The notes under the pieces: model-generated
Database searches by the model: none
The model's input: only the letters and a program-made list of their open reading frames with translations
What the model was told of the DNA's origin: nothing
Source of the DNA: Flavobacterium sp. LHD-85
Lineage (GTDB): Bacteria > Bacteroidota > Bacteroidia > Flavobacteriales > Flavobacteriaceae
Direction of reading: 5' to 3'
Assembly (NCBI RefSeq): GCF_030929595.1
Contig: NZ_JAVFVR010000010.1
Location: forward strand, 1-64,000
DNA: 64,000 nt
Shown here: piece by piece, positions 7,529 through 16,530 of the stretch
Layout of the letters: each line of letters begins with the position of its first letter
How positions within the stretch are numbered: the stretch's first letter is position 1
Made by a program: the position numbers and the translations under genes

Positions 7529-10500
7529 ATGAACAAATTCATAAAAAATATTATTGCTTTTTCGTTAAAGAATAAAGCATTTACCTTCTTTTGGGTTGGA
7601 TTATTGGCTGTTGCCGGATTTATTTCTTTCAAAAATATGCCTATTGATGCTTTTCCAGATGTTACCAATACGCAGATTATTATCATTACACAATGGAACG
7701 GGAAAAGCGCTGAAGAAGTAGAACGATTTGTTACTTCTCCAATTGAGATTGCCATGAACTCGGTTCAGAAAAAAACAAGCGTGCGAAGCATTACTATGTT
7801 TGGTCTGTCTGTAATTAAAATCATTTTTGATGATGGCGTAGACGATACTTTTGCACGTTTTCAGGTAAATAATTTGCTGAAAAACGTTTCTCTTCCTGAT
7901 GATGTTGAACCAGACGTACAGCCGCCATACGGTCCAACCGGTGAAATTTTCAGATATATTGTAAAAAGTGACAGCAGAGACAGTAGAGAATTATTGACCT
8001 ACCAAAATTGGGTTATCGATAAACAATTGCGTTCTCTTCCTGGTGTTGCCGATTTAAATGTTTTTGGAGGCCAGACCAAAACATATGAAGTTGGGGTTGA
8101 TCCAATCAAACTGGCAAAATACAATATTACACCTTTACAGGTTTACAACGCTGTAAATGCTGGAAACTTAAACGTTGGTGGTGATGTTATTGAGAAAAAC
8201 GGACAAGCATTTGTTGTTCGAGGAGTTGGTTTATTGCAATCCAAAGAAGATATTGGAAATATTATCGTAGATGATGCTGGCGGAAACCCAATTTTGGTTA
8301 AAAATTTAGCTGACGTTTACGAAAGCTCAATGCCAAGAGTTGGACAAACGGGTATTGGAAATAATGATGATGCCGTTGAAGGAATTGTGGTAATGCGTAA
8401 AGGTGAAAACCCGCAGGAAACACTTGCTTTAATAAAAGCCAAAATCAAAGATCTTAATGATAATGTTTTGCCAAAAGACATTAAAATTGAAACGTTCTAT
8501 GATCGTGATAATTTGATGAATTTCACGACCGAAACTGTAATGCACAACTTATTTGAAGGTATTATTCTGGTTACTGTTGTCGTATTTCTTTTTATGGCCG
8601 ATTGGAGAACTACTTTTACAGTTTCGATTGTCATTCCGCTTTCCTTATTATTTGCGTTTTTATGTCTTAAAATGATGGGAATGAGCGCCAACCTATTAAG
8701 TTTAGGCGCAGTCGATTTCGGAATTATTATTGACGGAGCCGTTGTAATGGTCGAAGGTTTATTTGTAGTTCTAGACCATCGAGCGCATCAGCTGGGAATG
8801 GAGAAGTTTAATAAAATTGCAAAAGGAAGTTTGATCAAGAAGACGGGAACAGAAATGGGTAAAGCCATTTTCTTCTCAAAACTGATTATTATTACTGCTT
8901 TGCTTCCAATTTTCTCTTTCCAAAAAGTAGAAGGAAAAATGTTCTCTCCCCTAGCCTTTACATTAGGTTTTGCCTTATTGGGAGCGCTTATTTTTACCTT
9001 GACTTTGGTTCCAGTTCTTTCTCATATTTTATTAAATAAAAATGTAAAAGAAAAACATAATCCGTTTGTAAATTTTTGGGATCGAATTGTCAGCAAAGGT
9101 TTTCAATGGACATTCAAGCATAAAGTACAGACTTTGGTTGCGTCTTTAGGATTATTAGCCGCTGTTTTCTTTTCAGCTGGATTCTTAGGAACAGAATTTT
9201 TACCGCAATTAAACGAGGGAGCTTTATGGGTAACAGCAGAATTACCAATGAGCACTTCGCTTCCTGAAAGTGTGAAAACGGCAGCAATGATTAGAAAAGA
9301 CTTAGAAAGTTTTCCTGAAGTCAAAAAAGTTTTATCTCAAACCGGAAGAAGCAACGATGGAACCGATCCAAATGGTTTTGGATTTATCCAGCTTCAAGTT
9401 GACTTGCTGCCAAAAGCAGAATGGAAACGCAAGATTTCTATGGATGATCTGATTAATGAAATGGACAATAAACTCAAAGTGCATCAGGGAATCACGTATA
9501 ATTATTCTCAGCCCGTAATTGATAACGTTGCCGAATCGGTAGCTGGATTTAAAGCTTCGAATGCCGTAAAAATTTATGGAGATGATTTGAACAAATTAGA
9601 TCAGCTTGCCAATGAAGTTTTAGCACAAATTAAAAATATTCCAGGTATAAAAGACGCCGGTATTTTGAGAAATGTAGGCCAGCCAGAAATCAGCGTAATT
9701 CTAGATCGTGAAAAAATGGCTGCATATGGAGTAACTTTAAGCGATGCGCAAGCAGTTTTAGAATTAGCATTTGGAGGAAAAACAGCAACTGAAAAGTATG
9801 AAGATGAAAAGAAATTTGATGTTCGTGTTCGTTTTTCTAAAGAATACCGAAAAGATGAAAAAGATTTGGAGGAAATTAAAGTTCCAACCATCAGCGGAAT
9901 AAAAATTCCTTTAAAAGAAATCTGCGATATTAAAACCATTACTGGTCCCGCGTTTATTTACAGAGATAATACCAAACGTTTTATTGGAGTAAAATTCTCA
10001 GTTCGTGATCGTGATTTAGGAAGTACAATTGCCGAAGCACAACAAAAAGTAAATCAATTAAAACTTCCTGCTGGTTATACCACAGGATGGACGGGAGAAT
10101 TTGAAAATCAAGTTCGTGCGAGTGCGCGTCTGGCGCAAGTGGTACCTATAAGTTTAATTGGAATTTTTGTGCTGTTGTTTATTTTGTTTGGCAATTTTAA
10201 AGATTCTCTACTTGTTCTAGCCAATGTTCCTTTTGCGATTATTGGTGGAATTATTGCACTGCACTTAACAGGAATGAATTTCGGAATTTCTGCCGGAGTT
10301 GGATTTATAGCGCTTCTCGGAATTTGTATCCAAAATGGAGTTATTTTAATTTCCGAATTCCATCACAATCTGAAAGCTAAATTCTCTCTCGAAGAATCTA
10401 TTTTTATGGGAGTAAAAGCCAGAACAAGAGCGGTAGTTATGACAGCATTAATGGCTTCAATCGGATTAATGCCTGCGGCCATTTCTACGGGAATTGGTTC

Positions 10501-10627
10501 AGAATCGCAGAAACCGCTTGCCATTGTAATTATCGGCGGACTTATGACGGCTACTGTTCTGACTCTACTAGTGTTTCCAATTTTATTCTGGATATTCAAT
10601 AGAAAGAAGCATGTGCCAATAGAATAA
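7529..10627 (+). CDS. CzcA-type heavy-metal efflux RND permease
   Basis: A 1032-residue inner-membrane proton/metal antiporter of usual length. TM1 is in residues 12-35, two large periplasmic porter domains follow, and TM bundles lie at about 335-530 and 860-1020. TM4 carries DFGIIIDGAVVMVE with D396, D402 and E409, matching the DFG...DGAVVMVE signature of divalent-cation (Co/Zn/Cd) HME-RND pumps rather than the CusA Cu/Ag signature. Substrate is therefore inferred to be divalent metal. It is last in the TolC-adaptor-RND operon and is followed by a hairpin terminator. Confidence 0.94.
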   Translation: MNKFIKNIIAFSLKNKAFTFFWVGLLAVAGFISFKNMPIDAFPDVTNTQIIIITQWNGKSAEEVERFVTSPIEIAMNSVQKKTSVRSITMFGLSVIKIIFDDGVDDTFARFQVNNLLKNVSLPDDVEPDVQPPYGPTGEIFRYIVKSDSRDSRELLTYQNWVIDKQLRSLPGVADLNVFGGQTKTYEVGVDPIKLAKYNITPLQVYNAVNAGNLNVGGDVIEKNGQAFVVRGVGLLQSKEDIGNIIVDDAGGNPILVKNLADVYESSMPRVGQTGIGNNDDAVEGIVVMRKGENPQETLALIKAKIKDLNDNVLPKDIKIETFYDRDNLMNFTTETVMHNLFEGIILVTVVVFLFMADWRTTFTVSIVIPLSLLFAFLCLKMMGMSANLLSLGAVDFGIIIDGAVVMVEGLFVVLDHRAHQLGMEKFNKIAKGSLIKKTGTEMGKAIFFSKLIIITALLPIFSFQKVEGKMFSPLAFTLGFALLGALIFTLTLVPVLSHILLNKNVKEKHNPFVNFWDRIVSKGFQWTFKHKVQTLVASLGLLAAVFFSAGFLGTEFLPQLNEGALWVTAELPMSTSLPESVKTAAMIRKDLESFPEVKKVLSQTGRSNDGTDPNGFGFIQLQVDLLPKAEWKRKISMDDLINEMDNKLKVHQGITYNYSQPVIDNVAESVAGFKASNAVKIYGDDLNKLDQLANEVLAQIKNIPGIKDAGILRNVGQPEISVILDREKMAAYGVTLSDAQAVLELAFGGKTATEKYEDEKKFDVRVRFSKEYRKDEKDLEEIKVPTISGIKIPLKEICDIKTITGPAFIYRDNTKRFIGVKFSVRDRDLGSTIAEAQQKVNQLKLPAGYTTGWTGEFENQVRASARLAQVVPISLIGIFVLLFILFGNFKDSLLVLANVPFAIIGGIIALHLTGMNFGISAGVGFIALLGICIQNGVILISEFHHNLKAKFSLEESIFMGVKARTRAVVMTALMASIGLMPAAISTGIGSESQKPLAIVIIGGLMTATVLTLLVFPILFWIFNRKKHVPIE

Positions 10628-10678
10628 ACAATTAAAATAATTAGTTTTAAATCAATTTGTTGGGATTTAAAAAAGAAG

Positions 10679-10708
10679 AAGCATCATTCTCGCAATGATG
10701 CTTTTTTG
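10679..10708 (+). terminator. Terminator of the RND operon
   Basis: Stem AAGCATCATT/AATGATGCTT (10679-10688 and 10694-10703) followed by TTTTTT. A nearly identical stem sequence recurs as the terminator at 12115-12150. Confidence 0.8.
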
Positions 10709-10732
10709 CTTTAATCAAGTTCAGTATAAAGC

Positions 10733-10767
10733 AAAAAAAAAGACCTTTTGCTCAGAAAGGTCTTTTT
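10733..10767 (-). terminator. Terminator of ankyrin gene 1
   Basis: Stem AAAAAGACCTTT/AAAGGTCTTTTT (10737-10748 and 10756-10767). On the minus strand it is followed by a run of eight T, directly downstream of the ankyrin gene ending at 10791. Confidence 0.8.
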
Positions 10768-10790
10768 ACTAACTCAAAACTTTTAAACTG

Positions 10791-11171
10791 TTATTTCAAA
10801 TCTTTCAAAAGCGCAATTGCATCTGAAGCATTTGATGTTTGTGCATATTTCAATGCAGTAAACCCTTTTTCATTTTTAGCATTAGGATTTGCCCCATTAG
10901 CCAATAAAACTTTAATGATTTCATGTTTGTTGTAACGTGCAGCGATCATTAACGGAGTAAAATCTTCAGACATCTGATTTACGTCCGCGCCGTATTCAAT
11001 AAATTTTTTAACTGTTTCAATATCTCCTTTACTAATAGCAACATTTAAAGGAGTTGCAGTATATTCTGTACGCTCAATTGGATTTTTAACAGTTGAAACT
11101 ACGTTTGAAGCCATTGCCACATTTCCAAATGCCACCAAGGCTAGTCCTAAATAAATAACTGATTTTTTCAT
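10791..11171 (-). CDS. Exported ankyrin-repeat protein (copy 1)
   Basis: A 126-residue protein with a signal peptide (1-21, ending NVAMA). About three ankyrin repeats follow: TPLNVAISKGDIETVKKFIEYGADVN, then TPLMIAARYNKHEIIKVLLANGANPN, then GFTALKYAQ. These repeats are protein-binding scaffolds; no enzymatic part is present. A second protein of identical length and organisation is encoded at 12165-12545, with the SRPBCC gene between them. The upstream DNA of both genes shares a degenerate ATTGATG/TTGATGATG-rich stretch, supporting recent duplication. The partner is unknown. Confidence 0.88.
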   Translation of the reverse strand: MKKSVIYLGLALVAFGNVAMASNVVSTVKNPIERTEYTATPLNVAISKGDIETVKKFIEYGADVNQMSEDFTPLMIAARYNKHEIIKVLLANGANPNAKNEKGFTALKYAQTSNASDAIALLKDLK

Positions 11172-11555
11172 AATGATTGATGTTTGTTAAATGATTGATG
11201 ATGATTTTAATTTGATGATGTAAAAGTAAATCATTTTATCGTATTATGTATTACAAAGTACCATGTTTTAACCAATTCTTAACAGTTGCTTAATAATACG
11301 ATAATCAAAGAACCTAAACGTTATCAAATTATTGATTTTACTATAATAGACTACATAAAAAGGAAAATGTTACAATAAATCTTATTTTTTTTTATTCTTT
11401 TTAAAGTCAATACCCTCTCAGCACATGATTTATTTTTTTAAATTTACTATACGATTAAGAATCAAACGTATAGCAATTTAATGCTCACGCCTTATAATAC
11501 AAAGCTTCACAGAAAAGGATAAATCAAAAAAGTACTAACCTTAAAACAAATAGCC
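11172..11555. other. Intergenic region with a possible operator palindrome
   Basis: 384 bp between divergent genes, AT-rich, without a convincing coding frame. Beside the ankyrin start is a GATTGATG/TTGATGATG-rich stretch shared with ankyrin gene 2. An inverted repeat CTATACG...CGTATAG (11447-11453 and 11467-11473, with GATT/AATC inside) could be a regulator site for the SRPBCC gene. No promoter stands out. Confidence 0.35.
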
Positions 11556-12098
11556 ATGATTTTTATTAAAAGAATACTAGTCATTTTAATTTTACTAATT
11601 TCAATTGTTTTAATTGCAGCTTATTTTATGCCTAAAGAATATTCGGTTGAAAGAGAAATTACAATCAACAAACCCGCAGATAGCATTTTTAAATATGTTC
11701 GTTCATTAAAAAATCAAAATGAGTTTAGCGTATGGGCAAATATGGATCCGAAAATGAAAGTTAATTATAAGGGGGCTGATGGCATGGTAGGTTCTGTTTC
11801 TTCTTGGGAAAGTAATGTTAAAGAAGTTGGTGTTGGAGAACAGGAAATTACAAAGATAACAGAAAACAGACGCTTAGATTTTGCGCTACGTTTTAAAAAA
11901 CCAATGGAAGATACTGCTGTTGGCTTTATGTCTACACAACCTGTTTCGGTAAATCAGACAAAAGTAAAATGGGGAATCAGCGGGGTGATACCATACCCAA
12001 CAAATATTATGCTTCCAATGCTTAAAATGGATCAAATGATTGGAAATGATCTGCAAAAAGGTCTTGAAAACTTAAAAGATAAAATGGAAGGGAACTAA
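11556..12098 (+). CDS. SRPBCC/polyketide-cyclase-like protein with N-terminal membrane anchor
   Basis: A 180-residue protein with one hydrophobic segment (about 4-25) followed by a START/Bet v1-like fold: YSVEREITINKPADSIFKYVRSLKNQNEFSVWA is the typical first strand-helix of the SRPBCC family, and the C-terminal long helix ends LENLKDKMEGN. Such domains bind hydrophobic ligands; the ligand is unknown. Anchoring suggests the domain is periplasmic. It is an isolated gene between two ankyrin paralogues on the opposite strand and has its own terminator. Confidence 0.85.
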   Translation: MIFIKRILVILILLISIVLIAAYFMPKEYSVEREITINKPADSIFKYVRSLKNQNEFSVWANMDPKMKVNYKGADGMVGSVSSWESNVKEVGVGEQEITKITENRRLDFALRFKKPMEDTAVGFMSTQPVSVNQTKVKWGISGVIPYPTNIMLPMLKMDQMIGNDLQKGLENLKDKMEGN

Positions 12099-12114
12099 AT
12101 CTTCTCTTTAAAAA

Positions 12115-12150
12115 AGAAAAGCATCATTTTTTAATGATGCTTTTCTTTTT
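12115..12150. terminator. Bidirectional terminator between SRPBCC and ankyrin 2
   Basis: Stem AGAAAAGCATCATT with its complement (12115-12128 and 12133-12146) between convergent genes, with T-runs available on both strands. Confidence 0.78.
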
Positions 12151-12164
12151 TTGCTCTTAAAATT

Positions 12165-12545
12165 TTATTTAAGCCCTTTTAAAATCGCTGCAGATTCTGT
12201 TGATTTTGCGTATCGGGCATAATCCAACGCTCTAAGTCCATGAGTATTTTCTATTGACGGTTTAGCTCCATTTGCCAATAAAATTTTTACAATTTCGACA
12301 TTGTTAAAACGAGCAGCAAGCATTAAAGGAGTCATATTGCGTACAATTTTATTTACATCTGCACCATACTCAATGCTTTTCTTTACGGTTTCTACATCTC
12401 CATTGCAAACCGCTAAATGTAAAGGTGATTCTAAATCAAAAGGAATTTCAATTTGATTTTTACTTTCTAACTTCAAATTAGAAGCTGTTGCAAAATTTGC
12501 AAATACGGCCAAAGCCGTTCCTAAAACGATTACTGTTTTTTTCAT
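12165..12545 (-). CDS. Exported ankyrin-repeat protein (copy 2)
   Basis: A 126-residue paralogue of the protein at 10791-11171: the same length, a signal peptide (MKKTVIVLGTALAVFANFATA), and the same repeat register (PLHLAVCNGDVETVKKSIEYGADVN, then TPLMLAARFNNVEIVKILLANGAKP, then GLRALDYARYAK). The C-terminus AAILKGLK parallels AIALLKDLK in copy 1. Divergence is substantial, so the duplication is not very recent. Its partner is unknown; by analogy with other small exported ankyrin proteins it may bind a periplasmic protein. Confidence 0.87.
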   Translation of the reverse strand: MKKTVIVLGTALAVFANFATASNLKLESKNQIEIPFDLESPLHLAVCNGDVETVKKSIEYGADVNKIVRNMTPLMLAARFNNVEIVKILLANGAKPSIENTHGLRALDYARYAKSTESAAILKGLK

Positions 12546-12733
12546 GATTGATTGCTTGTTTAATGATTAATGATTGTGATGATTACTTGTTAGACGCACA
12601 TTATGCACAAAACGTTGCATTAAAAATGAAAAAAAAATGATGAATTTTTAAAATACTCAATTAGAGAGGCTAAATTGTGTTTTTATATAAATTTTAAGGT
12701 AGATTTTCTATTGCATATAATTTACATCAAAAG

Positions 12734-12770
12734 AAAATGCCCTACAGTAAGATATACAGCAGGGCATTTT
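12734..12770 (-). terminator. Terminator downstream of purC
   Basis: Stem AAAATGCCCT/AGGGCATTTT (12734-12743 and 12761-12770), about 45 bases past the purC stop on the minus strand. Confidence 0.7.
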
Positions 12771-12814
12771 TCAATATAAATTTTAAAGCTTAAATTACTT
12801 TAATTTCAAGTTTC

Positions 12815-13768
12815 TTATTTTGAAGAAAGATATTCTAAGACATTTTTTTCAATACGCTGATCAATATTGTCAATATCAGCTTTTACAAATTTTTCTCCTA
12901 AAATATTCTCAAATAATTCGATATATCTTTCCGAAACAGATTCAATATATTCATCTGTCATATTTGGAATCTGCTGGCCGTCTTTACCTTGGAAACCATT
13001 TTCGATTAGCCAACGGCGAACAAACTCTTTAGATAATTGTTTTTGCTCCTCACCTTTTTCTTGTCTTTCAGCATAACCCTCAGCGTAGAAATAACGAGAA
13101 GAATCTGGAGTATGGATTTCGTCAATTAAAACAATAACTCCATCTTTAGTTTTTCCAAACTCATATTTTGTATCTACTAAAATCAATCCGCGTTTAGCTG
13201 CGATTTCAGTTCCTCTTTGAAATAAAGCTCTAGTATATTTTTCTAAAACTAAATAGTCTTCTTCAGAAACAATTCCTTTTGCCAAAATATCTTCGCGAGA
13301 AATATCTTCGTCATGAGAACCATTATCAGCTTTTGTAGTCGGCGTAATAATTGGCTCAGGAAATTTATCGTTTTCTTTTAGACCTTCAGCCATAGTAACG
13401 CCACAGATTTGTTTTCTACCTGCTGCATATTCACGAGCTGCGTGTCCAGACAAATAACCGCGAATAACCATTTCTACTTTAAAAGGATCACATAAATGTC
13501 CAACGGCAACATTTGGATCTGGAGTAGCAATCAGCCAGTTTGGAACGATATCTTGCGTCAATTCCATAAATTTTGTTGCAATCTGATTCAAGATTTGTCC
13601 TTTGTACGGAATTCCTTTTGGCAAAACTACATCAAAAGCCGAAAGTCTATCGGTAGCTACCATTACTAAAAGTTCGTCGTTAATATTGTAAACTTCTCTA
13701 ACTTTTCCGCGGTAAACTGATTTCTGATTCGGGAAATTAAAATTTGTAGTTGTGATTGTATTGCTCAT
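12815..13768 (-). CDS. purC: Phosphoribosylaminoimidazole-succinocarboxamide synthase
   Basis: A 317-residue SAICAR synthetase catalysing ATP-dependent condensation of CAIR with aspartate in de novo purine synthesis. Visible motifs are YRGKVREVYNI near the N-terminus (ATP-binding loop), DRLSAFDVVLPKGIPYKG, VRGYLSGHAAREY, and IIVTPTTK-like and LILVDTKYEFG...DEIHTPDSSRYF, the C-terminal signature. The length fits the longer (about 310-residue) form found in Bacteroidota and eukaryotes rather than the 240-residue form. It is cytoplasmic and monocistronic, with a terminator at 12734. Confidence 0.96.
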   Translation of the reverse strand: MSNTITTTNFNFPNQKSVYRGKVREVYNINDELLVMVATDRLSAFDVVLPKGIPYKGQILNQIATKFMELTQDIVPNWLIATPDPNVAVGHLCDPFKVEMVIRGYLSGHAAREYAAGRKQICGVTMAEGLKENDKFPEPIITPTTKADNGSHDEDISREDILAKGIVSEEDYLVLEKYTRALFQRGTEIAAKRGLILVDTKYEFGKTKDGVIVLIDEIHTPDSSRYFYAEGYAERQEKGEEQKQLSKEFVRRWLIENGFQGKDGQQIPNMTDEYIESVSERYIELFENILGEKFVKADIDNIDQRIEKNVLEYLSSK

Positions 13769-13855
13769 TATCTAGTTGTGTTGTTTTTTTATGAAGGCAA
13801 ATTTAAAACTATTTGCAAGAGCAAACAAAGAAAAAATCACTTCAATTTTAGTGAA

Positions 13856-14449
13856 TTATTTAAAGTTTAAAATTCCTTTGCCAAAAGATTTAACTGACTC
13901 GTCTAAGGCAGCAAGTGTAGTGTCAGTTAATTTTTTAAAATCTTCTGACTGTACAATCAAAATTTGCCCTTGATTATGAACAAGTGCATTGGGCACAAAA
14001 ATTACCGCCTTTCCGTTTTCATCTTCTTCAATTAAATGTGCAGGCTGCCAAAAATTTCCGTTTTTAAACAGAATAGGCAAATCTGTAACAGGTTTTGGCT
14101 CATGATTTCTTTTTAAAAGCTTTTCTTCTGCCTCTTTTTTATTTTTTTCATAACCTGGCAAAAAGATCATCAGCTTCTCGTCTACCCAATTGGTAAATCT
14201 TTTTAAAATAGACAAACGCATCAAAAAGCCACTTAAATAAATTAAAACCACCAAAATCATTCCGCCCACAATATCGGTCGCGTATTTTCCTAATATCAAA
14301 TCCAAACGCAGGAAGTGTGCAAATTTTTCTCCATAATTCTGAAAAAACTTCCAGACTTTTCCCAATAGAATAAAAAAAACTAAAAGCGGTAATAAAACTA
14401 ATGCCCCCGAAATCAAGTTTCGTTCAGCTTGAAGTAGAAATTTTTTCAT
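13856..14449 (-). CDS. DUF502 family membrane protein
   Basis: A 197-residue protein with two N-terminal transmembrane helices (about 13-35 and 58-78) and a soluble C-terminal part, which is the DUF502 layout. Recognisable features are the ISGALVLLPLLVFFILL first helix, GGMILVVLIYLSGFLM second helix and AVIFVPNALVHNQGQILIV near the end. Molecular role is not established. It lies between purC and a HAD phosphatase gene, both on the same strand but separated by terminators or gaps, so it appears independently transcribed. Confidence 0.87.
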   Translation of the reverse strand: MKKFLLQAERNLISGALVLLPLLVFFILLGKVWKFFQNYGEKFAHFLRLDLILGKYATDIVGGMILVVLIYLSGFLMRLSILKRFTNWVDEKLMIFLPGYEKNKKEAEEKLLKRNHEPKPVTDLPILFKNGNFWQPAHLIEEDENGKAVIFVPNALVHNQGQILIVQSEDFKKLTDTTLAALDESVKSFGKGILNFK

Positions 14450-14473
14450 GGTTAAATAATTAAGGTTAAAAAA

Positions 14474-14506
14474 ATAAGAGCTAACTCTCTGTGAATTAGC
14501 TCTTAT
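14474..14506 (-). terminator. Terminator of the HAD phosphatase gene
   Basis: Stem ATAAGAGCTAA/TTAGCTCTTAT (14474-14484 and 14496-14506), with T-rich sequence after it on the minus strand, between the HAD gene and DUF502. Confidence 0.75.
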
Positions 14507-14560
14507 AAAAATAACTATAATTTATTATCCAGCAATAAACTGAATATAAAATACTCTTAA

Positions 14561-15391
14561 TTAAGTTGTTGCAAACTCTTTATCTAAAATTTTAGAAGCA
14601 ATATATTTTGCAACGCCATCCTCTGCATTTGTTTTAATTACTTCTAAATCTGGTAAAGCATCTTTTAAAATTGAAGGCGCATTCCCCATAATCAAACCTT
14701 TTCCGGTTGCAGACAACATTTGTAAATCGTTAAAACCATCTCCAAACGAAATAGCTTCATCCAAAGTAAAACCTTCTTTTTCTAATACTTTTTCAATTGC
14801 AACTGCTTTGTCTACAGATTTATCCATAAATTCTAAACAAGTCGGCAAACTAAAAGCATGATGCAAATGCTCCGAAGAATTAGCTAAAACAGCATCTCTC
14901 ACTTTTATTAATTTCTCGTGATTATCACATGAAAAGAAGATTTTAATAGCTTTAAAGTCTTCAATAGTTTTATAATCGACTAATTCTGGACGGTATTTTA
15001 ATTCGGCCTGAAAAGAATTTAATCTTTCGTTCCATTTATTGGTTTGCCAAACATTCTCCTTGAATAATACAACCGTTACGTCTGGGTCTATTTCTATATT
15101 CAAGGCTGCTTTGACAACATCACTGTCTAAATTAAAAGCAAAAAGCTCTTCTTTATTCGGCGAATGGATTCTTCCTCCGTTAGAACTTACCAGATAAACT
15201 GGCACTTCTAGCTTGTCTATAATAGCAAATGCATCAAGATGATGACGTCCTGTAGCTACAATAATCAAATAACCTTGATTGTGAAGTTCTTGAAAAATTG
15301 ATTTTGTGTAATCTGAAATTCTGTGTTGTGGGTTGAGTAAAGTTCCGTCAAGGTCACTTACAACCGCTTTTATATTTTTAAGTTTTGTCAT
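14561..15391 (-). CDS. Cof-type HAD-IIB family hydrolase
   Basis: A 276-residue phosphatase. I take the ATG at 15391 (MTKLKNIKAV); an in-frame ATG at 15403 adds only four residues. Motif I is VVSDLDGTLL with nucleophile D13 and acid/base D15. Motif II is IVATGR, and motif IV is FGDGFNDLQML. The large C2B cap between them (about 80-190) identifies the HAD-IIB/Cof group, which dephosphorylates sugar phosphates, FMN or similar small phosphoesters in the cytoplasm; the substrate cannot be assigned. It is single-gene, with a terminator at 14474. Confidence 0.92.
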   Translation of the reverse strand: MTKLKNIKAVVSDLDGTLLNPQHRISDYTKSIFQELHNQGYLIIVATGRHHLDAFAIIDKLEVPVYLVSSNGGRIHSPNKEELFAFNLDSDVVKAALNIEIDPDVTVVLFKENVWQTNKWNERLNSFQAELKYRPELVDYKTIEDFKAIKIFFSCDNHEKLIKVRDAVLANSSEHLHHAFSLPTCLEFMDKSVDKAVAIEKVLEKEGFTLDEAISFGDGFNDLQMLSATGKGLIMGNAPSILKDALPDLEVIKTNAEDGVAKYIASKILDKEFATT

Positions 15392-15529
15392 ATTAATTAT
15401 CAAATTCGATGATATGCAAATTTACGGTTTTAAGCTCGGCTAGACAAAGATTACAGCCTTTGAAAGCCAAAATTGAGGTAAGTTTATTATTTATTTAACT
15501 ATTCCGTTAAATATTACTATATAAACAAT

Positions 15530-15892
15530 TTAAATCTTAACAATTCCTGTTTTATATAAATTTATTGCTTTCTGAATTATTGTTTCAATTTGTTCTAAAG
15601 GCAAATCTTCATAAACATCAAACATCATTATTTTCATTCTTGAACGATTCTCCTGAATTAGAAAAGATTCTTCAAAATGTTTTCCTTCCACAATTCCGAT
15701 ATAAGGTTGTTTGAGTTTTTTATGAATCCATAGATAGCAAAACATTTTTTCTTTATAACAAAAAAATGGCATTCCATATTTTAAAACATTGGTAATATTA
15801 TTGTCCTGTTTTAAAATGATTTCTTTTAATGCGAGAAATATCCCTTTTATGGGTTCTTCTTGGTTTAAATAGAAATCATCTAATTGTTTCAT
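15530..15892 (-). CDS. DUF1801 domain-containing protein
   Basis: A 120-residue cytoplasmic protein. The features LKEIILKQDNNITNVLKYGMPFFCYKEKMFCYLWIHKK and PYIGIVEGKHF match DUF1801 (YdhG-like). Family members are small alpha/beta proteins of unknown biochemical function. It starts 3 bases after the end of the upstream lipoprotein gene (15896-16393), so the two probably form an operon, though no functional link is apparent. Confidence 0.82.
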   Translation of the reverse strand: MKQLDDFYLNQEEPIKGIFLALKEIILKQDNNITNVLKYGMPFFCYKEKMFCYLWIHKKLKQPYIGIVEGKHFEESFLIQENRSRMKIMMFDVYEDLPLEQIETIIQKAINLYKTGIVKI

Positions 15893-15895
15893 TTT

Positions 15896-16393
15896 TTAAT
15901 ACGTTTTTTTAATTTTCGCAGTACGTGCATAAACTCTTTTTAACGTGTCATAACCTGAACAATTAGAGCTTGCTTTAAATTCATAAACTAAAGAATCATT
16001 TTTAAGATAGAATCTTTCTTTTGAAAAAATTAAAAAGTCTACATTTTGGTTAGGATTACAATTTGGAATAGTCAACGTATCTTTTCTTCTAGTTTCCCCA
16101 AATTTTATACATCTTGTATATGGAAACATTCGATAACATGTATCACTGCTCGTACTGTTTAATTCAATAGCATCCCCTACTAGTTTCCATTTCCCTTTAG
16201 AAATTACTCTCCAGTCGCACCCCGCTCCTTTATAAGAAAAAGTGCTGTCTTTATTTATCTTTAACAAATGGCTGCCTGGAATAATATATTCCGTATCATA
16301 CCAATTACCAACAAACTTATTTTTTGGGATTTCTTTTTTTTGACATGAAAGCAAACCTATAAATAATATTAAAATCGATATTCTAATTTTCAT
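15896..16393 (-). CDS. Putative lipoprotein, lipocalin-like
   Basis: A 165-residue predicted lipoprotein: hydrophobic leader MKIRISILILFIGLLSC, lipobox GLLSC with Cys17. The sequence after it (KFVGNWYDTEYIIPGSHLLKINKDSTFSYKG, then GKWKLVGDAIELNS) has the alternating strands seen in lipocalin-like Bacteroidota lipoproteins. I do not recognise a specific family. Six cysteines in the mature part suggest disulfides. It is probably co-transcribed with the DUF1801 gene 3 bases downstream. Confidence 0.75.
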   Translation of the reverse strand: MKIRISILILFIGLLSCQKKEIPKNKFVGNWYDTEYIIPGSHLLKINKDSTFSYKGAGCDWRVISKGKWKLVGDAIELNSTSSDTCYRMFPYTRCIKFGETRRKDTLTIPNCNPNQNVDFLIFSKERFYLKNDSLVYEFKASSNCSGYDTLKRVYARTAKIKKTY

Positions 16394-16428
16394 TTAAATC
16401 TCATTTGATTAATCTCTAATTCAAAAAA

Positions 16429-16474
16429 AATATTCGTTTTGCACCTTTTATATAAAACGTACAAAACGAATATT
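16429..16474 (-). terminator. Hairpin downstream of phoH
   Basis: A 13-bp perfect stem AATATTCGTTTTG (16429-16441) with CAAAACGAATATT (16462-16474), in the gap after the phoH stop on the minus strand. Confidence 0.55.
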
Positions 16475-16530
16475 AATAAATGTTAAAACACAATTCACGA
16501 TTTACATTTAACATTTCACTACAATAATTA

